Shown piece by piece: positions 1 through 8,588 of a stretch of 20,928 bases of DNA (the stretch's first letter is position 1; each line of letters opens with the position of its first letter). The DNA is from Oscillospiraceae bacterium (lineage in GTDB: Bacteria > Bacillota > Clostridia > Oscillospirales > Oscillospiraceae), in contig JAKSPP010000010.1 of NCBI GenBank assembly GCA_024404735.1, positions 1 to 20,928 of the forward strand, read 5' to 3'. A model generated the notes under the pieces. The model searched no databases. It was not told the DNA's origin and worked only from the letters and a program-made list of their open reading frames with translations. A program made the position numbers and the translations under genes.

Positions 1-1334
1 TCAAGGAGAGAGTTCTGGAATATCTTGCGGTAAGACAGCTTGCCCCCGAGCTTACAAGCCCCGTGCTCTGTCTTGTAGGCCCTCCCGGTGTCGGTAAAAC
101 ATCAATTGCAATGAGCATTGCAAGGGCAACAAACCGCAAGCTTTCAAGAGTATCTCTCGGCGGTGTTCATGACGAGGCCGAAATCAGAGGACACAGAAAA
201 ACATATATTGGCTCTATGCCCGGAAGAATCGTAAACGGTCTTATTCAGGCAAAGAGTATGAATCCTGTCATGGTTCTCGATGAGATAGACAAGCTTGCAG
301 GAGATTACAAGGGCGATCCGGCCTCTGCACTTCTTGAAGTACTCGACGGAGAACAGAACAAGCGCTTCCGCGATAATTTCCTTGAGATACCCATTGACAT
401 TTCCGATGTGTTCTTCATTACAACGGCAAACACAACAAGCACCATTCCCCCCGCCCTTCTGGACAGAATGGAGCTTATCGAGCTGTCAAGCTACACCGAT
501 GAAGAAAAGCTTCAGATTGCAAAGAATCATCTCGCACCGAAGCAGCGCAAAAAGCATGGCCTCAAGGCCTCACAGCTTAAGTTCACCGACAATGCTCTTC
601 GTGAAATCATAGCCGACTACACAAGAGAGTCCGGCGTAAGAAATCTTGTGAGAGAGCTTTCCGCATGCTGCCGCAAAACAGCAAAGCTCATTGCCGAAGG
701 AACAAAAAAAACCGTTACCGTTAAAGAGGGTAAGGTTTCCGAGCTTCTCGGCACACCGAAATACCGTAGAGATGAGCTTTCAAAGAAAAACGAGGTAGGT
801 CTTGTCCATGGTCTCGCATGGACCTCTGCAGGCGGTGAAATGCTTGATGCCGAGGTTGTTGTTCTTGAGGGAAGCGGAAAGCTTGAGCTTACCGGAAATC
901 TCGGAACCGTTATGCAGGAATCTGCCAGAACCGCCGTCAGCCTTTTAAGGGCAAGAGCGGCAAAGCTGGGCATTTCCCCCGATTTCTATAAAACAAAGGA
1001 TATTCACATTCATTTCCCCGAAGGCGCCGTTCCCAAGGACGGCCCCTCTGCCGGTGTAACCGTTACTACAGCACTTGCATCCGCCCTCAGCGGTAAGCCT
1101 GTGAGGTATGATGTTGCCATGACGGGTGAAATTTCTCTCAGAGGAAAGGTTATGCCCATCGGAGGACTCAGAGAAAAAACAATGGCCGCACTCCGCGCCG
1201 GAATTCACACCGTTATTATTCCCATTGATAATGTTAAGGACCTTGAAGATATAGATCCTCTTGTAAAGGCTCAGCTTACTTTCATACCTGTATCAACGGC
1301 TGAGGAAGTACTGAAGAATGCCCTTGTTTACTGA
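1..1334 (+). CDS. lon: ATP-dependent protease Lon (LonA type), 3' part; 5' end outside window
   Basis: Lon is a cytoplasmic AAA+ serine protease that unfolds and degrades damaged and regulatory proteins. The reading frame is open from base 3, so the gene enters from the left and lacks its N-terminal substrate-binding domain here. Visible in order: a segment KERVLEYLAVRQLAPEL typical of the region before the ATPase, Walker A GPPGVGKT (about bases 78-101), Walker B VMVLDEIDK, a sensor region ITTANT, the AAA+ lid, and the C-terminal peptidase domain. The catalytic dyad is intact: Ser in PKDGPSAG (codon 1047-1049) and Lys in GGLREKTMAA (codon 1176-1178). The GTG at 63 lies inside the conserved ATPase and is not the start. 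engB follows after 12 bases, the same neighbour order as in Bacillus, so the two are probably cotranscribed. Confidence 0.96.
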   Translation, partial: KERVLEYLAVRQLAPELTSPVLCLVGPPGVGKTSIAMSIARATNRKLSRVSLGGVHDEAEIRGHRKTYIGSMPGRIVNGLIQAKSMNPVMVLDEIDKLAGDYKGDPASALLEVLDGEQNKRFRDNFLEIPIDISDVFFITTANTTSTIPPALLDRMELIELSSYTDEEKLQIAKNHLAPKQRKKHGLKASQLKFTDNALREIIADYTRESGVRNLVRELSACCRKTAKLIAEGTKKTVTVKEGKVSELLGTPKYRRDELSKKNEVGLVHGLAWTSAGGEMLDAEVVVLEGSGKLELTGNLGTVMQESARTAVSLLRARAAKLGISPDFYKTKDIHIHFPEGAVPKDGPSAGVTVTTALASALSGKPVRYDVAMTGEISLRGKVMPIGGLREKTMAALRAGIHTVIIPIDNVKDLEDIDPLVKAQLTFIPVSTAEEVLKNALVY

Positions 1335-1346
1335 TGGTGCATTATT

Positions 1347-1934
1347 ATGGGACTTAACTTAAACCTTGTAGAATTCGTAAAATCGGCCGCAAGTGAAAAG
1401 GATTTCATTTTTAATGAAAAGCCCTCATTTGTTTTTGCCGGTAAATCAAACGTCGGTAAGTCATCTGTTATCAATAAGCTTCTTAACAGAAAAAACTTTG
1501 CCCGCGTTGGAGATAAGCCCGGAAAAACCATCCACGTAAACTACTTTCTGGTAGAAAACAAAGCATATCTTGTCGACCTGCCCGGTTATGGTTACGCAAA
1601 GGTTTCCAAAGACGAACGCGACCGCTGGGGAAAGCTGATGGAGAGTTATTTCTCCGTGCCCGAGAGAATATCTCTGGGAATCCTTATTGTTGATTCAAGG
1701 CACAAGCCAACGCAGGATGACTGTACAATGGCAAAGTGGTTTCATGATACAGGAAGGCCTCTTCTTGTTATTGCAAATAAGTGCGATAAACTTAAAAAGA
1801 GTGAGATTGAGCCTAATCTGGCCCTAATAAGAGAAACTCTCTGTCTTGATGATGACACTGCGCTTCTTCTTTTCTCTGCCTACAAGGGGGACGGAAGAGA
1901 TGAGCTTATCGGAATTATCAACTCATATATCTGA
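1347..1934 (+). CDS. engB: Ribosome biogenesis GTP-binding protein EngB (YsxC/YihA)
   Basis: EngB is a small TRAFAC GTPase needed for assembly of the 50S ribosomal subunit. At 195 aa it has the usual family length. G motifs are all present: G1 GKSNVGKS (residues 32-39), G2 Thr in PGKTIHVNYF (Thr61), G3 DLPGYG (77-82), G4 NKCD (144-147) and a G5-like FSAYKGDG near residue 177. The switch region PGYGYAKV is characteristic of this family. The ATG at 1347 is the only start that gives the full N-terminus; the ribosome site is poor (GGTG a few bases upstream), so translation may be coupled to lon, whose stop is 12 bases upstream. No oddity in the protein. Confidence 0.96.
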   Translation: MGLNLNLVEFVKSAASEKDFIFNEKPSFVFAGKSNVGKSSVINKLLNRKNFARVGDKPGKTIHVNYFLVENKAYLVDLPGYGYAKVSKDERDRWGKLMESYFSVPERISLGILIVDSRHKPTQDDCTMAKWFHDTGRPLLVIANKCDKLKKSEIEPNLALIRETLCLDDDTALLLFSAYKGDGRDELIGIINSYI

Positions 1935-1966
1935 TGATAAATCCCACGGCTCCTGTTCGGTGGAAT

Positions 1967-1994
1967 AATAATCATCCGCTAATATCTGATTATT
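1967..1994 (+). promoter_or_regulatory. Inverted repeat just upstream of the MATE gene ribosome site
   Basis: AATAATCA (1967-1974) and TGATTATT (1987-1994) are perfect 8-base complements separated by 12 bases. The right arm abuts the GAGGA ribosome site at 1995-1999. It could be an operator or a weak leader hairpin; it is AT-only apart from one pair, so a chance match is possible. Confidence 0.25.
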
Positions 1995-2005
1995 GAGGAA
2001 TGGCA

Positions 2006-3367
2006 ATGAAACAAAACACTCTTGTTACAAATCTGAATGAAGGAAATGCATTTAAGCAGCTTATTATTTTCTCTCTCCCCTTTATGCTTGCTAACCTCCT
2101 TCAGCAGATTTACAATATGACCGATATGGTCATCGTCGGAAGATTCGTCGGATCTGCCGGGCTTTCCGCCGCTTCAAACGGCGGCGAGATTGCAACCATA
2201 TTCCTTTTTGTATGCTTCGGCTTCACAAACGCAGGTCAGGTCATCATCTCCCAGCATATCGGCGCGGGAAGCAACGAACGCATAGGAAAGGTTTTCGGAA
2301 ATCTGTTTACCTTCTGTATGATATGTGCCGTTGCGTTTACCATTTTCCCCATACTGTTCGTTGACCGGTTTATCGCATTTCTTAATGTTCCCCCCGAGGC
2401 TGCCGAGTACTGCCGTACCTATGCGGTTATTTACTTTCTCGGACATGTCCCCGTATTCGGATATAACTGCATTGCTTCGATTTTAAGAGGACTGGGCAAC
2501 TCAAAGGCTCCCCTTATCTTCGTTGCCGTTGCGGCATCTGTTAATATAGTCCTGGACCTCCTTTTTGTTGCCGTTCTCGGCTGGGAATGCAAGGGTGCTG
2601 CTATTGCAACCGTAATCGGCCAGACATGCTCCTTCATTACCGCCGTTATATTCCTTATTAAGTCCAAGAACAAGCTTGGCTTTACACTTAAGCTTTCCGA
2701 CTTCAGGCTTGACAAGAAAGAGCTCAGTGTTCTTGTTCCTCTCGGAATCCCCATGACAATTCAGAATGTTGCGGTTGTATTCTCAATGATGTTTGTTATG
2801 AGATATATAAACGGATATTCTCTTGCAGCCTCTGCAACCACCGCCGTTGCCAATAAGATGACCTTTGTTGCAACAATATGCACAGGTGCTCTTCAGACTG
2901 CGGGAAACTCTATGATAGGTCAGGCATTTGCCGCAGGGCTCTTCGACAGAGTTAAAAAAGTATTCTGGAATGTATTCTGGGTTGGTTTTATATACTGCGG
3001 AATTCTTTCCATAATACTTATCGCCATACCGGAGCAGCTCTTTGCTCTGTTTAACCCGGACCCCGCTGTTCTCGAGCTTTGCCACAAATATGTTCCCTTC
3101 GGCGTTCTGAACCTGCTCGGTTTTGCCTGCCGTTCAGGAACCCTGGCTCTTATTAACGGAACCGGAAATCCGAGACTTGCTCTTATAGGAGGCATTGTTG
3201 ACGGAATTGTTGCGAGAATCGGCTTCTGCCTTCTTCTTGGACTTGTATTCAGGATGGAGCTTGTGGGATTCTGGTTTGGAATGGCTCTGTCCGCCCATGT
3301 TTTCACATTTATCGGAGGCTATTATTTCTTCTCCGGAAAATGGGAAAAGAGAAAGCTTGTTATCTGA
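2006..3367 (+). CDS. MATE family efflux transporter
   Basis: This is a polytopic membrane protein of the MATE (multi-antimicrobial extrusion) family, which exports drugs, dyes or metabolites using a sodium or proton gradient. The 453-aa product has about twelve hydrophobic segments in two halves and the family signature near the N-terminus, with LPFMLANLLQQIYNMTDMVI followed by GRFVGSAGLSAAS, and the matching second-half repeat LGIPMTIQNVAVVFS. I chose ATG 2006 because GAGGA at 1995-1999 is six bases upstream; ATG 2000 would touch that site. Substrate cannot be read from sequence. The gene lies 71 bases after engB and is closed by a strong terminator, so it may be the last gene of the lon transcript or have its own weak promoter. 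Many clostridial genomes carry several MATE genes of unknown substrate. Confidence 0.93.
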   Translation: MKQNTLVTNLNEGNAFKQLIIFSLPFMLANLLQQIYNMTDMVIVGRFVGSAGLSAASNGGEIATIFLFVCFGFTNAGQVIISQHIGAGSNERIGKVFGNLFTFCMICAVAFTIFPILFVDRFIAFLNVPPEAAEYCRTYAVIYFLGHVPVFGYNCIASILRGLGNSKAPLIFVAVAASVNIVLDLLFVAVLGWECKGAAIATVIGQTCSFITAVIFLIKSKNKLGFTLKLSDFRLDKKELSVLVPLGIPMTIQNVAVVFSMMFVMRYINGYSLAASATTAVANKMTFVATICTGALQTAGNSMIGQAFAAGLFDRVKKVFWNVFWVGFIYCGILSIILIAIPEQLFALFNPDPAVLELCHKYVPFGVLNLLGFACRSGTLALINGTGNPRLALIGGIVDGIVARIGFCLLLGLVFRMELVGFWFGMALSAHVFTFIGGYYFFSGKWEKRKLVI

Positions 3368-3374
3368 CATATCG

Positions 3375-3402
3375 GCTCTCCCCTCTTTGGGGAGAGCTTT
3401 TT
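3375..3402 (+). terminator. Rho-independent terminator after the MATE gene
   Basis: A perfect 9-bp stem, GCTCTCCCC (3375-3383) with GGGGAGAGC (3389-3397), a TCTTT loop, and TTTTT at 3398-3402. It starts 7 bases after the MATE stop codon. Confidence 0.95.
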
Positions 3403-3407
3403 ATTTC

Positions 3408-3436
3408 TTGACAAAGCCCTTGTTTCAAACTAAAAT
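3408..3436 (+). promoter_or_regulatory. Sigma-70/SigA-type promoter for the flavin oxidoreductase gene
   Basis: TTGACA (3408-3413, a perfect -35), 17-base spacer, TAAAAT (3431-3436, -10). Transcription would start near 3443, leaving a leader of about 30 bases with GGAGG (3462-3466) eight bases before ATG 3475. It lies directly behind the terminator, so this starts a new transcription unit. Confidence 0.85.
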
Positions 3437-3474
3437 ATAAAGGTTAAAGTATGCAAATTTCGGAGGTCTAATAT

Positions 3475-5412
3475 ATGTCCGAGGCTTATTATCCGATGTT
3501 CCCATCTCTTACAATGCCCCTTCGTCTTGGGAATGTAACCCTGAAAAACAGGATGTGTTCTGCGCCTATGGGTTTTCCGGATTTAACGGAAGACGGTCTT
3601 ATGACAGACGGAGCAATTGCATTTTACGAGAACAGGGCAAAAGGCGGCTGCGCACTTGTTACAATCAGTGAAGCCTGCGTTGATTATAAAAACGGAAAAA
3701 GCCACGGAAGACTTATAAACCTTCAGAATCCCGGAATTCTTCCCTGGCTGACAAACGCTGCAAGAGCAATAAAGAAGCATGGTGCTGTTGCATCAATCCA
3801 GCTTAACCATGCGGGAATGTGCTCCGAATTCGATGTTATTGATTCCGAGAAGAAGGACAACGACATTCATTACGGGCCGTCTGATTTCGGCGATAAAGTC
3901 AGGGCAATGAGTATTGAGCAGATAGATTACGCCGTTGACTGCTACAGGAAAGGCGCCGCACTTGTAAAGAAAGCCGGCTTTCAGATGATTATGCTTCATA
4001 TGGGTCATGGCTGGCTTGTGCATCAGTTTTTGTCTCCCGCAATTAATCATCGCAACGATGAATACGGCGGAAGTATTGAAAACAGAGCCAGACTGGCTCT
4101 TAGAATAATCGATGCTGTCAGAGAGGCCGTCGGCGCCGGATTCCCTATTGATATACGCTTTTCCGCAATGGAAACAGCAGCCGGGGGCATTGGGATTAAA
4201 GAGACCATAGAATTTGCAAAGCTTATAGACGGAAAGGTTGAGCTTCTTCATGTTTCCGCAGGCGGAGAGCCGGATTTCCTTATTACACATCCCTCTATGT
4301 TTGCGCCTTCGGGAATGAATGTTCACTTTGCCGAGGAAATAAAAAAGCATGTAAGTACCCCTGTTGCAACCGTTGGTGCTCTGAATGAGCCGGAGCAGAT
4401 GGAGGAGATAATAAGAAGCGGAAAAGCCGATGCTGTATGTATGGCAAGAGCTCTTCTTGCAGACCCGGAGCTGCCGAGAAAGGTATCCGAGAACAGGCCC
4501 GAAGAAATAATCAGATGCCTGAGGTGCTTTGTCTGTCACGCAGAGAGAATGCTTACTCAGACAAGAATTTGTGCACTGAATCCTCAGATAGGCAGAGAAT
4601 ACGAGGCTAAATTCGACGCCCCTGCCACAAAGATCAAGAAGGTTCTTGTTATAGGCGGCGGGCCGGGAGGAATGCAGGCCGCATTAACGGCCGCACGCAG
4701 AGGACATAAGGTCACACTTTGCGAGAAGGAGGGTTCACTTGGAGGAAATCTTCGCTGCGAAAAGAATGTATCCTTTAAGAAAGCATTTCCAAAATACACG
4801 GAAGTTATGGAAACTCTTCTCAGAAGGGAAGGCGTTGACTTAAGGCTGTCAACAGAGGTTTCCCCCGCCTATGTAAAAAGCTTTGCTCCCGATGTGTTAT
4901 TTGTTGCCGTAGGAGCAAAAAGTCTTATCCCTGATATTCCCGGAATCGAAAAGGCCATACCCGGAACCGAAATTGGGGAAAGAGAAAAGGAAATTAAAAA
5001 TACTGTTGCCGTTATAGGAGGCGGACTTGTCGGATGCGAGTGCGGAGTTCACCTTGCACTGAGCGGAAGAAAAGTAAGCATAATAGAAATGACGGATAAG
5101 GTGGCCGCCGATGCAAATCCCAGGCATCGCCCTGCTCTTATGAATATGCTTTCATCACATACCGAGGTTCTGACAGGTCTAAAGGCAATTGCCGTTAAAG
5201 ATGACGGAGTGCTGTGCCGGGACAATGACGGAAATACTGTTTTTGTCAGAGCAGACAGCGTTCTTTGTGCAGCCGGACTTGTTCCGAACAGAGACCTCAC
5301 AGACAGCTTTTTCAATACAGCCCCGAGAGTTGAGGTCATCGGTGACTGCATAAGTCCCGGTATAATAAGAGAAGCAACCTTCAGGGGCTACCACGCCGCA
5401 CTTGACATATGA
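3475..5412 (+). CDS. NADH:flavin oxidoreductase, 2-enoate reductase/2,4-dienoyl-CoA reductase type (FMN, FAD, Fe-S)
   Basis: A 645-aa member of the multidomain Old Yellow Enzyme class, which reduces activated C=C bonds with NAD(P)H through FAD, an iron-sulfur cluster and FMN. Residues 1 to about 340 form the FMN TIM barrel: CSAPMGF, QLNHAGM, then HMGHGW (175-180) and QFLSPAINHRNDEYGGS. Cys348, 351, 354 and 366 are the probable cluster ligands. An FAD Rossmann motif IGGGPGGM (from about 393) and an NAD motif IGGGLVGCE (from about 514) follow, ending in VIGDC. Oddities: the usual active-site Tyr is Trp180, and the second cysteine gap is two residues rather than three. The family includes bile-acid (BaiCD/BaiH), cinnamate and dienoyl-CoA reductases; the substrate here cannot be assigned. 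It has its own promoter and a GGAGG site, and leads a four-gene cluster. Confidence 0.93.
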   Translation: MSEAYYPMFPSLTMPLRLGNVTLKNRMCSAPMGFPDLTEDGLMTDGAIAFYENRAKGGCALVTISEACVDYKNGKSHGRLINLQNPGILPWLTNAARAIKKHGAVASIQLNHAGMCSEFDVIDSEKKDNDIHYGPSDFGDKVRAMSIEQIDYAVDCYRKGAALVKKAGFQMIMLHMGHGWLVHQFLSPAINHRNDEYGGSIENRARLALRIIDAVREAVGAGFPIDIRFSAMETAAGGIGIKETIEFAKLIDGKVELLHVSAGGEPDFLITHPSMFAPSGMNVHFAEEIKKHVSTPVATVGALNEPEQMEEIIRSGKADAVCMARALLADPELPRKVSENRPEEIIRCLRCFVCHAERMLTQTRICALNPQIGREYEAKFDAPATKIKKVLVIGGGPGGMQAALTAARRGHKVTLCEKEGSLGGNLRCEKNVSFKKAFPKYTEVMETLLRREGVDLRLSTEVSPAYVKSFAPDVLFVAVGAKSLIPDIPGIEKAIPGTEIGEREKEIKNTVAVIGGGLVGCECGVHLALSGRKVSIIEMTDKVAADANPRHRPALMNMLSSHTEVLTGLKAIAVKDDGVLCRDNDGNTVFVRADSVLCAAGLVPNRDLTDSFFNTAPRVEVIGDCISPGIIREATFRGYHAALDI

Positions 5413-5431
5413 TACTCTCATGGAGCTTTTA

Positions 5432-6580
5432 ATGACACAAATTTATTTAATAAGACATGCCGAGGCCGAGGGAAATGTATACAGACGTGCGCAGGGACAT
5501 TATAACGGCCAGATTACCCGAAACGGCAGAAGACAGATAGAAGCCCTTGCCGAGCGCTTTAAGGATATTCCCATTGATGCCGTATACTCAAGTAATATGG
5601 ACAGAACCATTCAGACAGCCGGAGCTATACTGAAATACCATCCTCTGACCATAGAAACAGACCCGGGGCTGAGAGAAATCTATCTCGGAAGCTGGGAAAA
5701 TACGCCCTGGGGTACTCTGACAGCGGAATATCCGGAGCAGCTTATTAACTTTAATGACGACCCGGACAGCTTCTCCGTTGAAGGAGCGGAAAGATATCCC
5801 GAGGTAGGAGCAAGAATGCTCCGGTCTCTTACGGATATTGCGAAAAAGCATGAGGGCGGTACCGTCGCGGTTGTATCACATGGCTCTGCAATACGTTATA
5901 CACTCGCCCTTATTGACGGACTGCCATCAAAAGAAATGCCGTCACTCCCCCACGGAGACAACACAAATGTATCTCTTATAACATATTCCGGGGATACGGG
6001 GTTTAAGACCGTATTCAAGTGCGATTCCTCACATCTTCCTTCCGAAATAAGCACACTGGGAAAGCAGAAGTGGTGGAAGAAAAAAGGCCTTCACGATACA
6101 AGCAATGTTCCCATTATCCCCTTTGATGCCTCAAAGGACTGGGGTACTTATGAAAGCTTTTACAGTGAAACCTGGAAATGCGCCCACGGCACTCTCAGGG
6201 GCTATGATAAGAATATTTACTTAAGACGCTCTCAAAAAAGGCTGTCCGGTGGCAACGGTATAATAAGCTTTGTCCGTTACTGCGGAGAAAATGCCGGAAT
6301 TGTTGAAGTGGATACATCCGGAGCAGAGGGTGCGGATATAGCCAGAATAGTGCTTATCTGCGTTCGTGAGGGCTTCAGACGCTCCGGCCTCGGAATACAG
6401 CTTCTGGGCCACGCAGTCGAGCTTGCAAGAGCAGGTGGCTTTAAGAAGCTTCGACTTTGCGTTTCCGAGGACAACAAAAATGCAATAGACTTTTACAGGG
6501 AATTTGATTTTAACATCATAGGACAGAGTGCAGGTTCTCTGGGACAGCTCTTCACTATGGAAAAGGATATTTCTATCTGA
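5432..6580 (+). CDS. Histidine phosphatase-GNAT acetyltransferase fusion
   Basis: A 382-aa two-domain protein. Residues 1 to about 200 are a phosphoglycerate-mutase-like histidine phosphatase: catalytic IRHAEAEGN (Arg8, His9), REIYLGSWEN, and the second histidine in VVSHGSAIR (His150). After a region of about 85 residues rich in Trp and Lys, the C-terminus (about 285-382) is a GNAT acyltransferase with the acetyl-CoA loop REGFRRSGLGIQLLG (Arg316, Gly319, Gly321) and the late motif NKNAIDFYREFDF. Start ATG 5432 is chosen because GGAG at 5422-5425 sits six bases upstream; a TTG at 5402 and ATG at 5420 are also in frame but poorer. The gene begins 19 bases after the flavoenzyme stop, so it is cotranscribed. 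Substrates of both domains are unknown; fused proteins of this layout are, to my knowledge, annotated in other Clostridia. Confidence 0.9.
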   Translation: MTQIYLIRHAEAEGNVYRRAQGHYNGQITRNGRRQIEALAERFKDIPIDAVYSSNMDRTIQTAGAILKYHPLTIETDPGLREIYLGSWENTPWGTLTAEYPEQLINFNDDPDSFSVEGAERYPEVGARMLRSLTDIAKKHEGGTVAVVSHGSAIRYTLALIDGLPSKEMPSLPHGDNTNVSLITYSGDTGFKTVFKCDSSHLPSEISTLGKQKWWKKKGLHDTSNVPIIPFDASKDWGTYESFYSETWKCAHGTLRGYDKNIYLRRSQKRLSGGNGIISFVRYCGENAGIVEVDTSGAEGADIARIVLICVREGFRRSGLGIQLLGHAVELARAGGFKKLRLCVSEDNKNAIDFYREFDFNIIGQSAGSLGQLFTMEKDISI

Positions 6581-6599
6581 AATAACTGGAGATATAATA

Positions 6600-8588
6600 A
6601 TGCCTGATATTAGCCCCGTTTACAGCAGGGAGATGTTTCTTCCTGTTTCAAAAGATGATATGACATCAAGAGGCATGTGGTGGTACGACTTTCTGGTAGT
6701 ATCCGGAGATGCCTATGTTGACCACCCTACTTTTGGTCCTGCGGTCATTGCCAGGTACCTTGAGCACCTCGGATATCGCGTTGCATTTCTTGCACAGCCG
6801 GACTGGAAGACATGCGATGATTTTCTTGCCATGGGAAAACCCAAGCTCGGAGTTTTAATCGGAGCGGGAAATCTGGACAGCATGGTTGCACACTACACCG
6901 CTGCAAAAAAACCGAGAAGTGAGGACTACTATTCCCCCGGAAAAAAAGCAGGCCTTCGCCCGGACAGAGCAAGCATAGTATATGCTAACAGAGCGAGGGA
7001 AGCATTTCCCGATACTCCGATTATTATAGGAGGACTGGAGGCATCACTGCGCCGATTTGCCCACTATGACTACTGGGATGACAAGGTCCGCCACAGTGTT
7101 CTTCTTGATTCCGGAGCAGACCTTCTTGTCTACGGCATGGGAGAAAGACCCATTGCGGAAATTGCAGCACTTCTTAAAAAGAAAACTCCCATCAGTGAAA
7201 TAACAAAGGTTAACGGAACTGCCTATATAGCAAAAACAAGCGAAGGTCTTCCCGAAAACACTGTTACTCTCCCCTCATTTGATGATGTCAAAAACGATAA
7301 GAAGCAATACGCAATTGCCGCCCGTCTTGAATTTGAGGAGCATGACGCAATAAGAGGAAGAACCCTTGTACAGAGCCACGGAGACAAAAAACTTCTTGTA
7401 TGCAATCCGCCTGCCCTTCCCTTGAATTCAAAGGAGCTCGATTTAATCTCCGAGCTGCCCTATACACACTGGTATCATCCCATGTATGATGATGTAGGCG
7501 GTGTCCCGGCAATTGAGGAGGTTCGTTTCTCCGTCAGCTACAACAGGGGCTGCTTCGGTGGCTGCAGCTTCTGCGCGCTTGCAATGCATCAGGGCAGAAT
7601 GGTCACGGCAAGAAGCTCTGACAGTGTTGTCAAGGAAGTAAAGCTTATGACAACATTTCCTGACTTCAAGGGCTACATTAACGACGTTGGCGGCCCCACG
7701 GCGGACTTCGGACATTATTCCTGCAAAAAGCAGGAAAAGCACGGAATGTGCAGAGACAGAAACTGCCTTACTCCGGAGCCATGCCCGAACCTTGACCCCG
7801 ACCATTCGGGTCTTGTTAATCTGTATCGCAGACTTCGCTCAATCGAAGGTATTAAAAAAATATTCATAAGAAGCGGTGTACGATACGATTATATGCTTGA
7901 AGACAAAAGCGATGATTATTTCAGAGAGCTCTGCAAATACCATGTTTCCGGTCAGCTCAGAGTGGCCCCGGAGCATTGCGTTGATTCGGTTCTTGCCTAT
8001 ATGGGCAAGCCCTCCATCGGCGTATACGAAAAATTCCTCGATAAATACTACAGACTCTCCGACAAATACGGAAAGGAGCAGTATGCCGTTCCTTACCTTA
8101 TGTCTTCCCATCCCGGCAGTACCCTTGAAGATGCCATCAAGCTCGCCGAGTACTTAAACAGCAAGCACAGACAGCCGGAGCAGGTTCAGGATTTCTATCC
8201 CACACCGGGAACACTTTCTACCGCCATGTACTATTCCGAGCTTGACCCGTTCACCCTTAAGCCTATTTTCGTAGCAAAGACATACGAAGAAAAGAAGCTG
8301 CAGAGAGCACTTCTTCAGTGGAAGCGCCCCGATAACAGACCATTTGTCATAAAGGCCCTGAAGCGCTGCGGCAGAGAGGATTTAATCGGCTTCGGCCCCA
8401 ATTGTCTTGTTCGCCCCGATTACTCACCGAAGAAAAAGACGGCAGCATCAAAGAAGCCCGAGGAAAAGAAGGAAGAACCGGAGAAAAAGAATAAGAAGCC
8501 CGAATACAAGGCCGGCTGGGCAAAGCCAAAGGCGAAGAAGAACGCCAGACCCGTTAAGTCGGGAGCAAAGGGCGGAAGGAAAAAATGA
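6600..8588 (+). CDS. ygiQ: YgiQ family radical SAM protein (UPF0313)
   Basis: A 662-aa radical S-adenosylmethionine protein of the widespread YgiQ family, whose reaction is not established. The N-terminal part carries the family pattern MWWYDFLVVSGDAYVDHPTFG and a cobalamin-domain-like region (RYLEHLGYRVAFL, IIIGGLEASLRRFAHYDYWD). The 4Fe-4S motif CFGGCSFC gives Cys318, Cys322 and Cys325, followed by conserved FPDFKGYINDVGGPTADFG and a second cysteine group (CRDRNCLTPEPCPN). Residues from about 610 onward form a Lys/Pro/Glu-rich, probably disordered basic tail. ATG 6600 has GGAG at 6588-6591; longer in-frame starts would overlap the GNAT gene. The stop overlaps the next gene (ATGA), indicating coupled translation. 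Confidence 0.94.
   Translation: MPDISPVYSREMFLPVSKDDMTSRGMWWYDFLVVSGDAYVDHPTFGPAVIARYLEHLGYRVAFLAQPDWKTCDDFLAMGKPKLGVLIGAGNLDSMVAHYTAAKKPRSEDYYSPGKKAGLRPDRASIVYANRAREAFPDTPIIIGGLEASLRRFAHYDYWDDKVRHSVLLDSGADLLVYGMGERPIAEIAALLKKKTPISEITKVNGTAYIAKTSEGLPENTVTLPSFDDVKNDKKQYAIAARLEFEEHDAIRGRTLVQSHGDKKLLVCNPPALPLNSKELDLISELPYTHWYHPMYDDVGGVPAIEEVRFSVSYNRGCFGGCSFCALAMHQGRMVTARSSDSVVKEVKLMTTFPDFKGYINDVGGPTADFGHYSCKKQEKHGMCRDRNCLTPEPCPNLDPDHSGLVNLYRRLRSIEGIKKIFIRSGVRYDYMLEDKSDDYFRELCKYHVSGQLRVAPEHCVDSVLAYMGKPSIGVYEKFLDKYYRLSDKYGKEQYAVPYLMSSHPGSTLEDAIKLAEYLNSKHRQPEQVQDFYPTPGTLSTAMYYSELDPFTLKPIFVAKTYEEKKLQRALLQWKRPDNRPFVIKALKRCGREDLIGFGPNCLVRPDYSPKKKTAASKKPEEKKEEPEKKNKKPEYKAGWAKPKAKKNARPVKSGAKGGRKK

Noticed and set aside
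63..1334. GTG at 63 as start of a short Lon-like protein
   Set aside because: The frame is open upstream to the window edge and encodes conserved Lon sequence before the Walker A motif, so the gene is simply cut by the window.
3793..4539. 248-codon open frame on the minus strand
   Set aside because: Antisense to the flavin oxidoreductase barrel; Cys/His/Tyr-rich noise with no recognised motif.
3475..5412. Assignment as bile-acid 7-dehydroxylation enzyme BaiCD or BaiH
   Set aside because: The family is right, but no other bai gene is nearby and the active-site motif differs; only the broad family can be supported.
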